64,000 nucleotides of DNA from Madurella fahalii (lineage: Eukaryota; Ascomycota; Sordariomycetes; Sordariales), in the NCBI GenBank assembly GCA_029876055.1, contig CM056880.1, positions 744,001 through 808,000 on the forward strand, written 5' to 3'. The position numbers and the translations under genes are program-made. Below are positions 51,601 through 62,137 of the stretch, one piece after another. A model generated the notes under the pieces. That model was not told where the DNA came from, did not search any database, and saw only the letters and a list, made by a program, of their open reading frames with translations. Every line of letters begins with the position of its first letter. Within the stretch, counting starts at the first letter, position 1.

Positions 51601-53442
51601 AGCTGATACAGATGGTGTTATTGCTGATGCATTGGGGTCGGTACTGAGCCCAAGGAGGTCCCATGCCTATCCTAAGGAAGTGGAAGGAGTAGATAAATCT
51701 CTCCCCACCGTTCTATCAGCATTTTACTAACGAATCGAGAGATATTACAAACTTGCTAAGTTAGATGAAACTTAAGGTAGTGAGTCGTGACTTGGAACAC
51801 CAACCGAGTGATGACGATAGCTTTCCCGGAGATTCGTGCCAGACATACCGTATGAAATCGTGGGACTCGTCTTTGGTGTATTTCCGCCAGTACAAACAGC
51901 TATAAACTAGTGTCACAGACCGTCATATGGACGAGAACGACAGTCGAGAAGTTCTGAAGGTGCGTGTGCAGGCGCCTACCCACAGACGTAGCTAACGCGA
52001 TTCGCAAATGGCACGGTGCCGACTTGGTTGATGGATACGGCCCAGAAGCGCCATACACCTGTGGAAAAGACACTACAAGCTCGGATATGTTGAGGGAGAG
52101 GTGGCTGAGAGAGAGCTAGGTGGGCCGGACGAGAACGAGGTCGGCTGACGATTTCGAGGACCAAACAGCAAACCCTGTTCCGTGACAAGACCTTGAAAGT
52201 AATGAGAGTCTCAGCAGGGCTAAAGGCTCACTGTTGATACACCCCTGAACCGGGGAGCTCCTGAGATCCTAGCGCCTTACTGCGAGTTTGTAGGAAGGCG
52301 GAGACGCGTCGAATGCCTAGTGATGTGGTATAATTATGGCCCCGCCGTCAACTCGAGGATATGAGGGAGCGGTGGCCCAAACACGACGTGCCTTTTATTG
52401 TATACTACAGGGTATCACCCCTGTAGCTACGCGGTTCATGCGGAGGATCCTGGGTTGACACATAGACTCGACAAGACTGCCCTACAGTAAACGGTTGAAG
52501 GCCCGGTACGCCCTAGGGCATAGCGGTGTGGGAGTAATGGTAACAATTACTATATTGAGGTGTCTCTTAATTATGAGGTTTGTCTCGTTCCCTTTAAATA
52601 CGAAATGCGCCGATTTCCCGGAATAGCCAAACGGACCAAATACTAGGTACCTTTGCTAACCTTTTTGTACCGGAAATAGCTACCTTCCGTTTCCTCTAAC
52701 GAGATAATTAATATCAAACCTCCCTTATCCATCACCGCCATCATAAGTTTTGATCTATCTTTCTTACAACAATGTCGTCAAGAGGTCTAGGATCGCGTTC
52801 AGCTTGCACGCTAAAACTGGGCGTCTAGTCACATCTACACCCACATACCCATCAAAACAAGGGGGAAGGCAAAGGTGGCCAAAGTGCCAGACAGACAAGA
52901 TAGACAAGACAGGCCGGGCGACACCACCACAAATTGGGTCCCTACAGCCTAGACAAGGTCAAAACAACATGTGCAGATAGAGCTCCCTCTGGTCAGACGG
53001 AGACCGTTTTGTACGTAAGGAAAGTTCGTCAATTGAGCCTGCAACAAGTGTGGAAAAGAGTGCTAAAATTGATTGTTCGGTCTAAAAGCAATGGCCAGGA
53101 CGGTCCTACTTATGGTGCAAAAGAAAAAAAATGGGCCCACGGCAAGTTCCAGCCCCCAGGGCACCATCCTGGCAACTGTAGCCCTCTGACCGGAGGGATC
53201 CTGATCCCTGGGGACTGTTTTCCCCAACTCACTAGTTGATTCAAGCGAGCATTCGTATAAACATCATTCCCTTGCTCGCTCATTTTGCAATAGATGTTTC
53301 TTTGCCTGAGTCTCGTGCAGTCGATTTCGATGCCGACAATTTTGACGATAGCGATGAAGATTTACCCCATTATTTGCTCAATGACACTATCCATCACAAG
53401 CGCCACGATTGAAACGTTGCGCAACTACCTCTAATCTGTCCC
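51601..53442. other. Degenerate intergenic region
   Basis: About 1.8 kb with no supported gene. Frames at 52750-53240 are short and lack known motifs. The right end is the 3' flank of the LysM-WSC gene. Confidence 0.4.
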
Positions 53443-54243
53443 TCAAAACCAGGGCAGGTTCCTCGCAGCCCCTGAACTAGCCCGTGTCTCGACAACAGTG
53501 CTGGTGCTGGTGCTGCTGGTGCTAGTGCCATTGTCAGTCCCAGTGCTGGTCCCAGTGCCGGTCCCAGTGCCGGTGGTAGGTATGAGTGTCCAGGTCTCAT
53601 CAGCCTCGTAGACGAAGAGGACGCCCTTCCCGCCGCAGAATTCCGTCGTGTCGCCCGAGCAGGGAATGTTACAGTCGGCCTGGTCGCTCGTCCACTCGCC
53701 GCCCACGTAGCTGTTGCACCAGCACTGGTTGCCCTCCTGTAGGCCGGCAAACTTGTAGCGCGCGCGGTAGCAGGTGTCCTGGCATTTGGCAATGGTTAGG
53801 GACCCGTCGCCGCCCGGCGGGCTCATGTTCTCCTCGAGAGTGCGCAGGTCGGGGTCCTCTTCGTAACAGCCGAGATCTATCCAGCTGGTGGGGGACGGCC
53901 CCAAAGTGGGCGCGCTGCTCGTTGTGGTGGAGGGGGCGGCGGTCGTGGATATGGTTTTTGTCTTGTTTGTGTTTTCTAGCCGTTCCAGGGTGACGATGCA
54001 GTATGACTGCCATCTCCACGGCTCGCAGTCGAGACTGACGGAGGGGTTCCATTTATGGAACTCCTCGGGGGTGATACCGAAATAATTTCGCACATACTCG
54101 CATGACTCGCCCTCGTAGTTGTTGTACCACTCGACGCAATCCGGGGCTGTTTCTGAGTCCCACTGTAGTTCAGGATTGCGGCTGCATGAGACTCGGTGGG
54201 CGAGCGCCCCGAGAGAGAGGACGATGACGCTGGAGGTCTTCAT
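53443..54243 (-). CDS. Secreted LysM-WSC domain protein
   Basis: Single exon, 266 aa from ATG 54243. The frame is open further upstream only because of the microsatellite, and the chosen Met starts a clear signal peptide (1 to about 20). A LysM domain at about 36-82 (CVEWYNNYEGESCEYV...FGITPEEFHKWNPSV) should bind chitin or related N-acetylglucosamine polymers. A Thr/Ser linker leads to a WSC domain at about 120-213 with the expected cysteines (LGCYEED, CQDTCYR, NQCWCNS, CNIPCSGD, FCGG), a putative carbohydrate-binding module. The tail is a Gly-Thr repeat and Ser/Thr-rich, with no membrane anchor. Likely location is the cell wall or outside the cell. LysM effectors that mask chitin are known, but that role is only a possibility here. 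Confidence 0.9.
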   Translation of the reverse strand: MKTSSVIVLSLGALAHRVSCSRNPELQWDSETAPDCVEWYNNYEGESCEYVRNYFGITPEEFHKWNPSVSLDCEPWRWQSYCIVTLERLENTNKTKTISTTAAPSTTTSSAPTLGPSPTSWIDLGCYEEDPDLRTLEENMSPPGGDGSLTIAKCQDTCYRARYKFAGLQEGNQCWCNSYVGGEWTSDQADCNIPCSGDTTEFCGGKGVLFVYEADETWTLIPTTGTGTGTGTSTGTDNGTSTSSTSTSTVVETRASSGAARNLPWF

Positions 54244-54451
54244 GATAGTGACTGGTGCGGGTGGAGAGTGTTTGGGGAAATCAAGGAAGGGAAGGTTGTG
54301 GGGGGATTGAAGTTGGGCAAGGAGAATAGGGAGAATAGGAGGAAGTTTCCTCGTGTAGCGCCTGGGGTTGTGCGTGAAAGGAGCAAGGCAATGGAGGGTC
54401 TGAGCGCGAAGAGAAAATCGTGGCCCGCCTCCCTTCTCCCCCCACCTTTTT

Positions 54452-54543
<92 letters not shown>

Positions 54544-55230
54544 TTGTGTGTGTGTTTCTGTGTGTGGGTTTCTGTATGTGTGTTTCTGTGTGTGGGTTTC
54601 TGTATGTGTGTTTCTGTGTTTGTGTTTGTGTGTTGGCAATCTGCCAATCTATGGTGTGCTGTGAATTCAGGAATCAAAACGCGTGTTAGACTTCCCTGTA
54701 ACCACGTGGCGGTGGTTGGACAATGGGATGAATACCTGAGGCGAAGCAGCCATTGGCCGAGCGCCTCACGGTCAATCTCGATCAGGAAGGTGACAGGAGC
54801 TAAGAAAGCCGCCGAGTTGAAATGTTAGCTGCAACCACCTGACGCTGCCTGAACGGCTTGATCCGGGCCCTGGGCTGCCGAAGAGCTGCCAAAAGCCGAT
54901 TTACCTCGTGCGAGCGTAGCATTTCCGACCTGAATCACTGAATCACCATGTGAGAACCAATACGAGATCTCGAGCTTCCTTACCATCTCGCTGCGCCGCA
55001 ATACCACTTTCCCCAACCTACATTTGTTCACGGCTCGTTGGTGTCGGTGCGTCAGTTGGGAGCACAGCCTTGGTTCTCAGCCGACACCTTTCAATAACCG
55101 CAGCAGAACAGAGAACCCCGGGTAGGGTGGTCTCCATCAACCTTCTCATTAATTACAGTAAAAGAACCGCAAAGCGCTAATATTGTCATTTGAACTAGAG
55201 CCAACAGACTCCACTGTCGGATCGACTGGC
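54244..55230. other. Divergent promoter region with microsatellite
   Basis: About 1 kb between the divergent LysM-WSC and 2EXR genes. Apart from the T27/(GT)n tract no gene or element is seen. Long open frames across the tract are low-complexity artefacts. Confidence 0.5.
54447..54635. repeat. T27 followed by (GT)n and a degenerate GT/TTTCTGTGTG array
   Basis: T27 occupies 54447-54473, perfect GT dinucleotides run to about 54541, and an imperfect array of GTGTGTTTCTGTGTGTGGG-type units reaches about 54635. It lies about 200-390 bp upstream of the LysM-WSC start codon. Length is likely to vary and could affect expression. Confidence 0.93.
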
Positions 55231-55836
55231 ATGGCCACATTCCACCCATTCCCTCGCCTCCCATTCGAGATCCGTGCTCGAATTTGGGAGTCGACCGTCG
55301 AGCCGCGCACCGTCCAGCTTCGCATCGTTTACACAAAAACCCTCGTCCGGGACAGTGCCGGGTCCGGGGACGGACCCAGAGAGGTTTGTGTCCAGCATCT
55401 GCTTTCATCCACGCCGGTGCCAGCAGCCCTGCACACTTGCCGAGAAACTCGGAACCTGGGGCTGTACCAGCAAGCCTTCTCCGAACTGTCCCCCTCCGAG
55501 ACGCGTTATGTCTGGCTGAATCTGGAGATTGATATGATTTCCATTGGGACAAGCCCGTTTGAGGCGTTCAAGCCAGTTGCGCACCTCATTAGGCGGCTCA
55601 GCTTCGAGCGCAACAATGGAGACGAATTCTCCTACTACTTCGAGGCTAGAGAACTTCATTCCTTTGTCAATGTCAGGGAAATCCACGTGGTCTGTCCGGA
55701 AGGAATCGAGGCGTGGCATGAGGCCAGGAAGGAACACTACTTCCCTTGCCGCGACGAGAACTTGTTCTTCATTGACTTGAATGACGGTCGGATGATGAGA
55801 AGCATCGAGCTGGACGAGATGTGTGACAGGTGTTAA
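55231..55836 (+). CDS. 2EXR domain protein
   Basis: Single exon, 201 aa from the first ATG at 55231; the upstream open codons contain no ATG. It starts ATFHPFPRLPFEIRARIWE, the defining '2EXR' motif (F..LP.E.R..IW) of a large fungal family. Then come VPAALHTCRETRNLGL and, later, FVNVREIHVVC, also typical. The function of the family is unknown; it is lineage-expanded in ascomycetes. The frame is intact and no membrane or signal sequence is seen. Confidence 0.87.
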   Translation: MATFHPFPRLPFEIRARIWESTVEPRTVQLRIVYTKTLVRDSAGSGDGPREVCVQHLLSSTPVPAALHTCRETRNLGLYQQAFSELSPSETRYVWLNLEIDMISIGTSPFEAFKPVAHLIRRLSFERNNGDEFSYYFEARELHSFVNVREIHVVCPEGIEAWHEARKEHYFPCRDENLFFIDLNDGRMMRSIELDEMCDRC

Positions 55837-55996
55837 AGGAATCATGGGCAGCAGAGGGATACGATTATTTCACTGGCGAGCCCCTTAATGAGGAAAATGA
55901 AGAGCAAACATAGTACTGAAAGTATAGAGATACACGTCCCACCCTTTTCCACCACTGAACCCCTCAAACATTTATCCCACTTCATCCTGCTTCTTC

Positions 55997-56863
55997 CTAT
56001 TTCTTCCGACACTTGATAGTGCTGGCTGCCATCCGCTTGTACGACTTGATGACCTGATAGTGCTTCCTCGCTCTTTCATACTCGGTCGTCGTTCCGTGAT
56101 AAAACTTGGCAAGAAATCCCTTGATCTTCTTGTCAACCTCCGGTACGCCGCGGGCTTTGGCTTGGACCGCCGTCTCCCTCCAATCCACAGTCTCCCAGTC
56201 GGCATCAGTCAGCGGATTCTTGCCCAGTTTCTGCTTGTGAACTACCATAAACTCGCCCAGAATCTCGTGTGCCGCATTGTAGAGGTATGGGCCATGGTCT
56301 CCCGCATGCGCAACCCGAATCAGCTCGCCGGTGCTGTCAAAGGCCTCCCAGAGATGCTTGTTCCTATCGTCTCTCTTCGACTTGTACGTATCGTTGACCT
56401 TTTTGTTGAGTCTAATGATGAAATCATTCCATTCGTATGCTTCTTTCATAGCAACAAAGGGCGGGAAGTTGGGAATCAGGGGGGCGGAGGGCGCCTTGGG
56501 TCGTTCTGCGTATCTGCGGTAGGTCGCGAGGGCGGTCTCTTTAACATCCAAGTTTCCTTTGTCATCCAGGACGGACCACCCCTTTGCAACATTAGTCTTG
56601 CCCAGGTGGACAATCAGCTCGTCGTAATTGCATTGAGTGGCGCCATTTCTCTTTGGTCGGCATGCTTGCCAGACACCGGAGCAACTTTTGCTTTCGTCAT
56701 TCCACTTGGTACATTTGTATCCGATTGTGCGGTCGGGCTCGTCGTTGAGTTGGTCAATCTGGTAGGCCTGAAACAACAAGATGCGCTCAAGGCATCCCTG
56801 ATATCCTCCGGCCCACACCGCGGTGGGAAGGTAGGAAAATGTTAAGAAGAGAAAAAGCTTCAT
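55997..56863 (-). CDS. Secreted protein of unknown function
   Basis: Single exon, 288 aa. A signal peptide is clear (MKLFLFLTFSYLPTAVWA, cleavage near residue 18-19). The N-terminal part has five cysteines (residues about 24-78: CLERI, YKCTKW, KSCSGV, QACRP, TQCNY) and one more near the end, and the rest is Lys/Arg-rich and probably helical. I do not recognise the family; similar small-cysteine secreted proteins occur as lineage-specific fungal genes. It is convergent with the 2EXR gene, with 160 bp between stops. Confidence 0.75.
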   Translation of the reverse strand: MKLFLFLTFSYLPTAVWAGGYQGCLERILLFQAYQIDQLNDEPDRTIGYKCTKWNDESKSCSGVWQACRPKRNGATQCNYDELIVHLGKTNVAKGWSVLDDKGNLDVKETALATYRRYAERPKAPSAPLIPNFPPFVAMKEAYEWNDFIIRLNKKVNDTYKSKRDDRNKHLWEAFDSTGELIRVAHAGDHGPYLYNAAHEILGEFMVVHKQKLGKNPLTDADWETVDWRETAVQAKARGVPEVDKKIKGFLAKFYHGTTTEYERARKHYQVIKSYKRMAASTIKCRKK

Positions 56864-57569
56864 GATTGCAGCAGCCGAATGAGAGAACGCAGAAGTTAAG
56901 GATTAACCGGGACTGCGAAGGAGAGCTGTCCGGTCTCGAAAAAATGGAGAAGAGAGGATGATGATAGGTGATTCTCGACATGCGGGTGCCCCTTCGTCTC
57001 GGAGCGATGCCTTCAGTCTCCCGTGGCCCAAATGAGCAGTAGATCCGGATTGCGTGACACATGTCCCGTTCAAATCTCATTCTATGCTGTGCGCCATAGG
57101 CGCAATGTGACCTCCGGCCCAACTGCTTTTCGATCGCCTCTGAATAGGTATCAGGTTGATCTGTTCGCCGTAGACAATGTCTGTTGGCTGCGGCGCATGT
57201 TGTGGCCCCACGATAATGGACTCACAAATCCACAGCAATTCTAGCTTGGCAGCCTAACGTAACGCGATGAGTACTTGAAGATACAAACGCACTTTGGCTC
57301 GTAGGTTGATGGGTCAATGGTAACCCCAGGCCGATGCTGCGACAGCAGACCGAGCTTGTTGGACATTGGGAGCTGTTGTGTGGCCGAGTAAGGGACGCAC
57401 TGCATGAATTCATCAAGGGAATTTTCCATACCACTCCCCTCCACCCAAACCGCATCCACCGGTGTCCATTCTTCTCCTTCATCCTCCTACATCTTCATTC
57501 TCTAAGGTAGGAGATCTGAATCCTGCCTTGGCTCTTGCTAAACTTACTTTTCGGCAGCATCTTGCTATC
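56864..57569. other. Intergenic region, no gene seen
   Basis: Contains the promoter of the secreted-protein gene. No other supported feature. Confidence 0.45.
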
Positions 57570-57934
57570 ATGAAATCTTCACTACTGTATCTTCTCCCTG
57601 CGCCTGGTTGGCTACGGAGACTTTAGCCTCGCTTTCCAAGGTCGGGATACTGCCCCGAGTTGGCCACGACGCCGATGATGATCTCGACGAGTGGTTGGCA
57701 GCAGCACAGCGAACGTCACCGGAGGTTCTCAAACCTTGCCCTGTGCCATGCAGCGCAGTGGTAGAGAGCGCCGGATGGTTTTTGTTCCCTGATCCGTCAA
57801 GGCTGGCGTTATGTAACGAGACCATGCTGCTCAATATGGACACATACGTCGGTAAGGAGGTTGGGGTATTTGCAGGCGGTGGTCAGGGAGGGATTGAAAG
57901 TGTGGTCGCCGGCGGTGAATCTGTTTCCGCATGA
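57570..57934 (+). pseudogene. Chitinase (GH18, LysM-chitinase type) 5' fragment
   Basis: ATG 57570 opens with a short hydrophobic stretch (MKSSLLYLLPA) and then loses frame. In the next frame the sequence LDEWLAAAQ...CPVPCSAVVESAGWFLFPDPSRLALCNETMLL matches the conserved propeptide region of fungal subgroup-C (killer-toxin-like) chitinases, 'CP..CS....W..Y....RL..CN.TMLL'. The frame ends at 57934 and no catalytic GH18 domain follows. It is a truncated, frameshifted remnant. Confidence 0.55.
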
Positions 57935-59884
57935 TGTGTCGCCGTAGGGGGATACGGTCGTGGTGGATGGGCGTAAATTTTCTGCAGGTAGAAAAGGTAC
58001 GTAGCTCGCAGTAGCTGAGACAAATTGTGGGCTCGGATCGAGAACTGGGTCTCTATAGGCATAAATTTCTGCCTGTAGAAACGGCGCAGAATATGGAGGA
58101 ACGAGGGTTAGGCCCCGCATAGTTCTTTGCTAGCAGAATAAGTACGTACCTAGTAGGCATTTATCGGCGAGGTAGGAATATCAACGAGGTATCGACAAGG
58201 CAGGAATTCTATCCTTGATATGTATTGAAGGTTAAAGTCTATCGCAAACTAACTGATGTCTCCTTTATCTCAAATTGATAAACTGCTAAGAGAGCTTATA
58301 TATCCCTAGTAGTGGACAATGACACTTGTCAACTAGATAAAGGCATAGACGGGTGACGTTGCCGCTGTCGTCAGCGACTCTATCGACGGCTCCCATACCG
58401 CGTCCTTCTGTAGCATAACATGTTAATGGTATAGGCCTGAAAGACGTGTGATTGGATCCTTTTTGTTTTGAATTCCTTGGCGTGGCGCGGGTTGCCCTAC
58501 TTTGGCGATAGAACTTTCTAGCACGCACGACACGAGTCACACACACACCCAGTATACGCGTACATTGTAACTAGAATTGTTGCCTGAGGGCCATTCCTAC
58601 AGATTAAACGCCATCTACTCTCCATCAACAGGAAACTTTCACCGGGGGGGCTGAAAACAGGCCTCTGAGGCTGTGCAGCGGCGGCGTATGGGATCACCCT
58701 AGCTCAGGGAAGAGTTAGGGAAAGCTCAGGACAAATCAGCCACAGCTCACTTTTGCTCACCCTAATTACCATTTTGGCAAGGCCATACCGCAGTAGGTTA
58801 GAAACTGTCACAACTCCAGCCAAGGGGGCCCTGAATTGGTCGTATATAAAAGGGCTATGATGAGTGCTCCTTTCGAAAATGGGCAGTGTCACATTCTCAT
58901 GCTGCCATTTTCTCAGGTGGTTAACCACTCAGACCAAGCCTTTACGGTGAACTATCTCTGTCATTGCAACACGAGCTATCTGGATCACCAAGAGGGAAAG
59001 AAATAATGCGCAAAAGCCGACATTGATTCTATTGGCTACCAGGTTGAGCTTGCAGTGGAAGGGTGAGCCCATAATCAGGTTTCTGCCTTCGGGCTGAGGT
59101 GATGCAGCACTCTCATTATCATCCAAACCGTGGTCGTGGTTTCAAAGTGCCTGGATGACCGCAGGACCGAACTACGGGGTGCCTCTAGCACGCATTGCAG
59201 CCTGGCCAGCGAGATATCGGACGCCCTCCTTCTTTTCGACGCGTGCGAATCTGCCTTCTGGCTGTGGCATCAAAACAGCCCCGGAGCTCCTGTTCAGAGT
59301 ACAGAGCAGGATCCCGTTTTCTCCGAGGCCTACTAACACTGCCTCAATGAAGATAGCGCTCTGCCGAAGTGTCGACTAGCGAAGGGGAATCATAGGTATG
59401 CTCTTGAGCTATACCCTAACCTCTGATCCTCTGCGTCTGGACGGCGATCCATCCCAACGCCGTGCCTCGCAGATTACCCCTAGTATGGCCGAATTGCCCC
59501 AAGAGTTTCTCTGATCGGACCCCGCTCTAGTGTTGGCATTCATTGACGGTAGTCTTTGTTTTTAAATGTTTGTTACGTACGTGAGCATCACTCTTCTTTT
59601 TTAGTGAGTCTTTCATTAGCATTAGGAGCCTCTCAGGAGGATGCTTACTAGACGGTGGATTGGACAGACTACTTTCGCCATTTCTGACTACCTGTCTGAA
59701 TTCCGTCTCATCTATGTCTAGGTTTCTAGCGGAAGAGTCACATCGACACCAGCACATCAACAGGAATCTCTAAGTCGACAAGGTGACTCCCAGCATCTTT
59801 CTTCAGAAAGTCATTCATCAGACCCTCAAGCAAGTTGCCGCCAGAGCAGCGTGTGTTTTCTAAGCACATGGTCTTGACACCCAT
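57935..59884. other. Long intergenic region, no gene seen
   Basis: About 1.9 kb. Two short similar segments, near 57975 (TTTTCTGCAGGTAGAAAAGG) and near 58067 (TTTCTGCCTGTAGAAACGG), suggest a local duplication. No gene has domain or splice support. Confidence 0.4.
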
Positions 59885-61558
59885 TTACAAAAAGGTATTC
59901 ATGCAATACAACGCCGCATCAAACGGTAGCTCGTTGATCAGAGCAGACAGCTCTGTTCCCTGGGAATCCCACAAGAACAGATATCCATCCAGCCTCTCTC
60001 TGCCCTCCCATTCGTGTCTTCGAGACCCTTCACTATCGCCCCCAGCCGCTGCCATCTCCGCGATCTGACCCAAAAACCACTCCCTCTCTAGTGTCGCCCC
60101 TGCTGCAATTGCGCCGGTACACAAACACCAAAACCTCAACCCCCGACTGCCGAACACATTCTCATCCCAAAACCTCGCGTGCACAAGTGCTGATCTGATC
60201 TTCGACACCATGTTCGCGGCACACACCGCCGCGCCATGGTAGTGCGTCGTTGCCAGGAGAAAGGTAAGCACAATTATCTTGATACAATCGTCAAGACGCG
60301 AGAGACGGTCCTCATCAAGCAGCATCAGCCGAAAGTAAAATGACTGCAGCCGCAAGAACAGCCAGCTCTGCGGCTCGAACGTAACGATTTCAGGTTGTGC
60401 CCATGCTGCACGGGCGATGCGCGCGTAGTCGGCAATATCCGCAATAATATCCTTCAGTTTTTCACACAGAGGTAGATGCAGCAGGTTGTTCCCCATCTCC
60501 ACATCAGACTTTGTGCCTTCATCCTCATCAATCCCAAGCGCATCCCGCACCGCCCGTGACAACGGGCCCGGATCCCACGTCAGTGGTATAATCGGCGACT
60601 CCATCTCCCACAGACTCAAGTACTTGTCGGCCAATATCGCGCTCTCCATGATATACGGATCAAACGCCCCCCAGCCGCCATTGTCGTCGATAAACCGAGC
60701 CAGCGCCTGCAAATGCATTCTCGACGCTGCGCGAGACGCATTCTCCTTGCGCAGCGCAAGCGCCTGGCGAGATGGACACCTTACCCAGATTGGCGGCATA
60801 TGGTTCCAGTTTTCTGTGATGGCCAGGCTGTATATCGACAGCGCAAACCACTGCTTATCCTCCTCGGCCCTTTCACACCCGCCGCCGGTTTTGTCCGGTG
60901 GTGATGGGTTCGCGATGCGATGCCGGGCCCTGGAGATGGCCTTCCCGATGAAATACTCTGGTGGGCGGGAAGTGTCGAGAATGCCAAACATCCACGCCAG
61001 ACAGCTGGACCCGTACGCGAGGGTTGCGTGCATGAGCAGGTCGTCTTCGATGCAGCGGTGCAGGCGAGCTTGGATGACGGCGTCGTGGCGCATGGAGATG
61101 AAGCGTTTGGGGTTATCTGTGTCGAGCAAGACGGAAGGAGGCGCAAAGGCTTCGGAGAGAAACGTCATTTTGACACCTTTGCTGAAAGTGAGGCTGAGCA
61201 TGGCGTGCGACCCGACATCGCGGCCGGCGACGGTGCTGTAGAAGGGGTCGGAGCTGTTGTGGGTAGGGTAGGTGAGGGCGAGGCGAACGAGGTTTTGGTA
61301 TTGTCCGTCTTCTTTGGTGTTGCTGGTGGGGGAGAAAGGATCCTTCGGCCGCCTCACTTCGACGACCTCGACCTGGAACTGTAGGCCGTAGGGTTTGTCA
61401 AGGGAAGGCTGGGCCACACGAGTGTCTCGCTTCCTCCTGGCCTCGTCCCTGCGGCGGCGGTTCTGGACATGGCTGAGGATACGGGACTTTTCGTCAGCCT
61501 TGCTTCGGGTGAGGACATCCGAGGACTGAGTTTTGTTAATGAAGAGAAGCTCAGGCAT
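59885..61558 (-). CDS. Fungal transcription-factor-like protein (Fungal_trans_2 type)
   Basis: Single exon, 557 aa from ATG 61558, chosen because it is the Met next to the conserved start ELLFINKTQSSD; an in-frame ATG 12 codons upstream is possible. The basic stretch ILSHVQNRRRRDEARRKRD (about 30-50) matches the usual N-terminal 'R.HV....R..R' of a group of fungal regulators related to Zn2Cys6 factors but lacking the zinc cluster. The rest is helical and fits the fungal-specific regulatory domain (HATLAYGSSCLAWMFG, MHLQALARFIDDNGGWG, ESAILADKYLSLWE). Probably nuclear; targets are unknown. The frame is intact. Confidence 0.8.
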   Translation of the reverse strand: MPELLFINKTQSSDVLTRSKADEKSRILSHVQNRRRRDEARRKRDTRVAQPSLDKPYGLQFQVEVVEVRRPKDPFSPTSNTKEDGQYQNLVRLALTYPTHNSSDPFYSTVAGRDVGSHAMLSLTFSKGVKMTFLSEAFAPPSVLLDTDNPKRFISMRHDAVIQARLHRCIEDDLLMHATLAYGSSCLAWMFGILDTSRPPEYFIGKAISRARHRIANPSPPDKTGGGCERAEEDKQWFALSIYSLAITENWNHMPPIWVRCPSRQALALRKENASRAASRMHLQALARFIDDNGGWGAFDPYIMESAILADKYLSLWEMESPIIPLTWDPGPLSRAVRDALGIDEDEGTKSDVEMGNNLLHLPLCEKLKDIIADIADYARIARAAWAQPEIVTFEPQSWLFLRLQSFYFRLMLLDEDRLSRLDDCIKIIVLTFLLATTHYHGAAVCAANMVSKIRSALVHARFWDENVFGSRGLRFWCLCTGAIAAGATLEREWFLGQIAEMAAAGGDSEGSRRHEWEGRERLDGYLFLWDSQGTELSALINELPFDAALYCMNTFL

Positions 61559-62137
61559 GGTATGGGTTATGGATGCGACAATCCACATTCCCCACGGTGC
61601 AACGGCCTCCAGGGACTTGCGTGGCCGTGTCTGGTTCGAAGGTGGGTGTTCTGGGAGCTGAGGAGTGAGATGATGTGGCTTGGGTGACTCAAAGTGCGGG
61701 GGACACACAACCCGTTTGAGACTTATAGTGCTGCCGGGGGGAAAGGTCTTTGTGGTATAATCCGATCCTTCGTCGGGGCGGTGTAGGGCCTTGGCATATG
61801 CACGATACACTTCCCTTTTTGGACTGATGTGTAATGCCCTTTTTCAGAGCAGTGTCTGGGTGGCACAGAAGTTGGCCAGGCTCGAAGCCAACCTGCCAGA
61901 CTGCAGAAAATCCGCAAAGTACTTCGCCGACATGGCGGTGACTCGGCGACTGAGGAACTTTCAGTCTTGCTCGGGCAAGCTTCAGCCTCAACCATAGAGG
62001 GGCCATGAAAGACCGCACTTGGACGAAGGCAGTATAAAGAGCGTCGCGGCCAACCCACACTGCTGTTGAGTTCCCTCTCTAGGTTCCACATACCAGCTTT
62101 CTACATAGTTCCTTAGACACACACACACACACACACT
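61559..62137. other. Divergent promoter region
   Basis: About 580 bp between the divergent regulator and carboxylesterase genes. A (CA)n run at about 62117-62136 lies directly before the esterase start codon, in its 5' leader. Confidence 0.5.

Noticed and set aside
54196..54828. Open frames rich in Cys-Val or Thr-His across the GT tract
   Set aside because: Created by the microsatellite alone; the real gene start is the signal-peptide Met at 54243 on the reverse strand.
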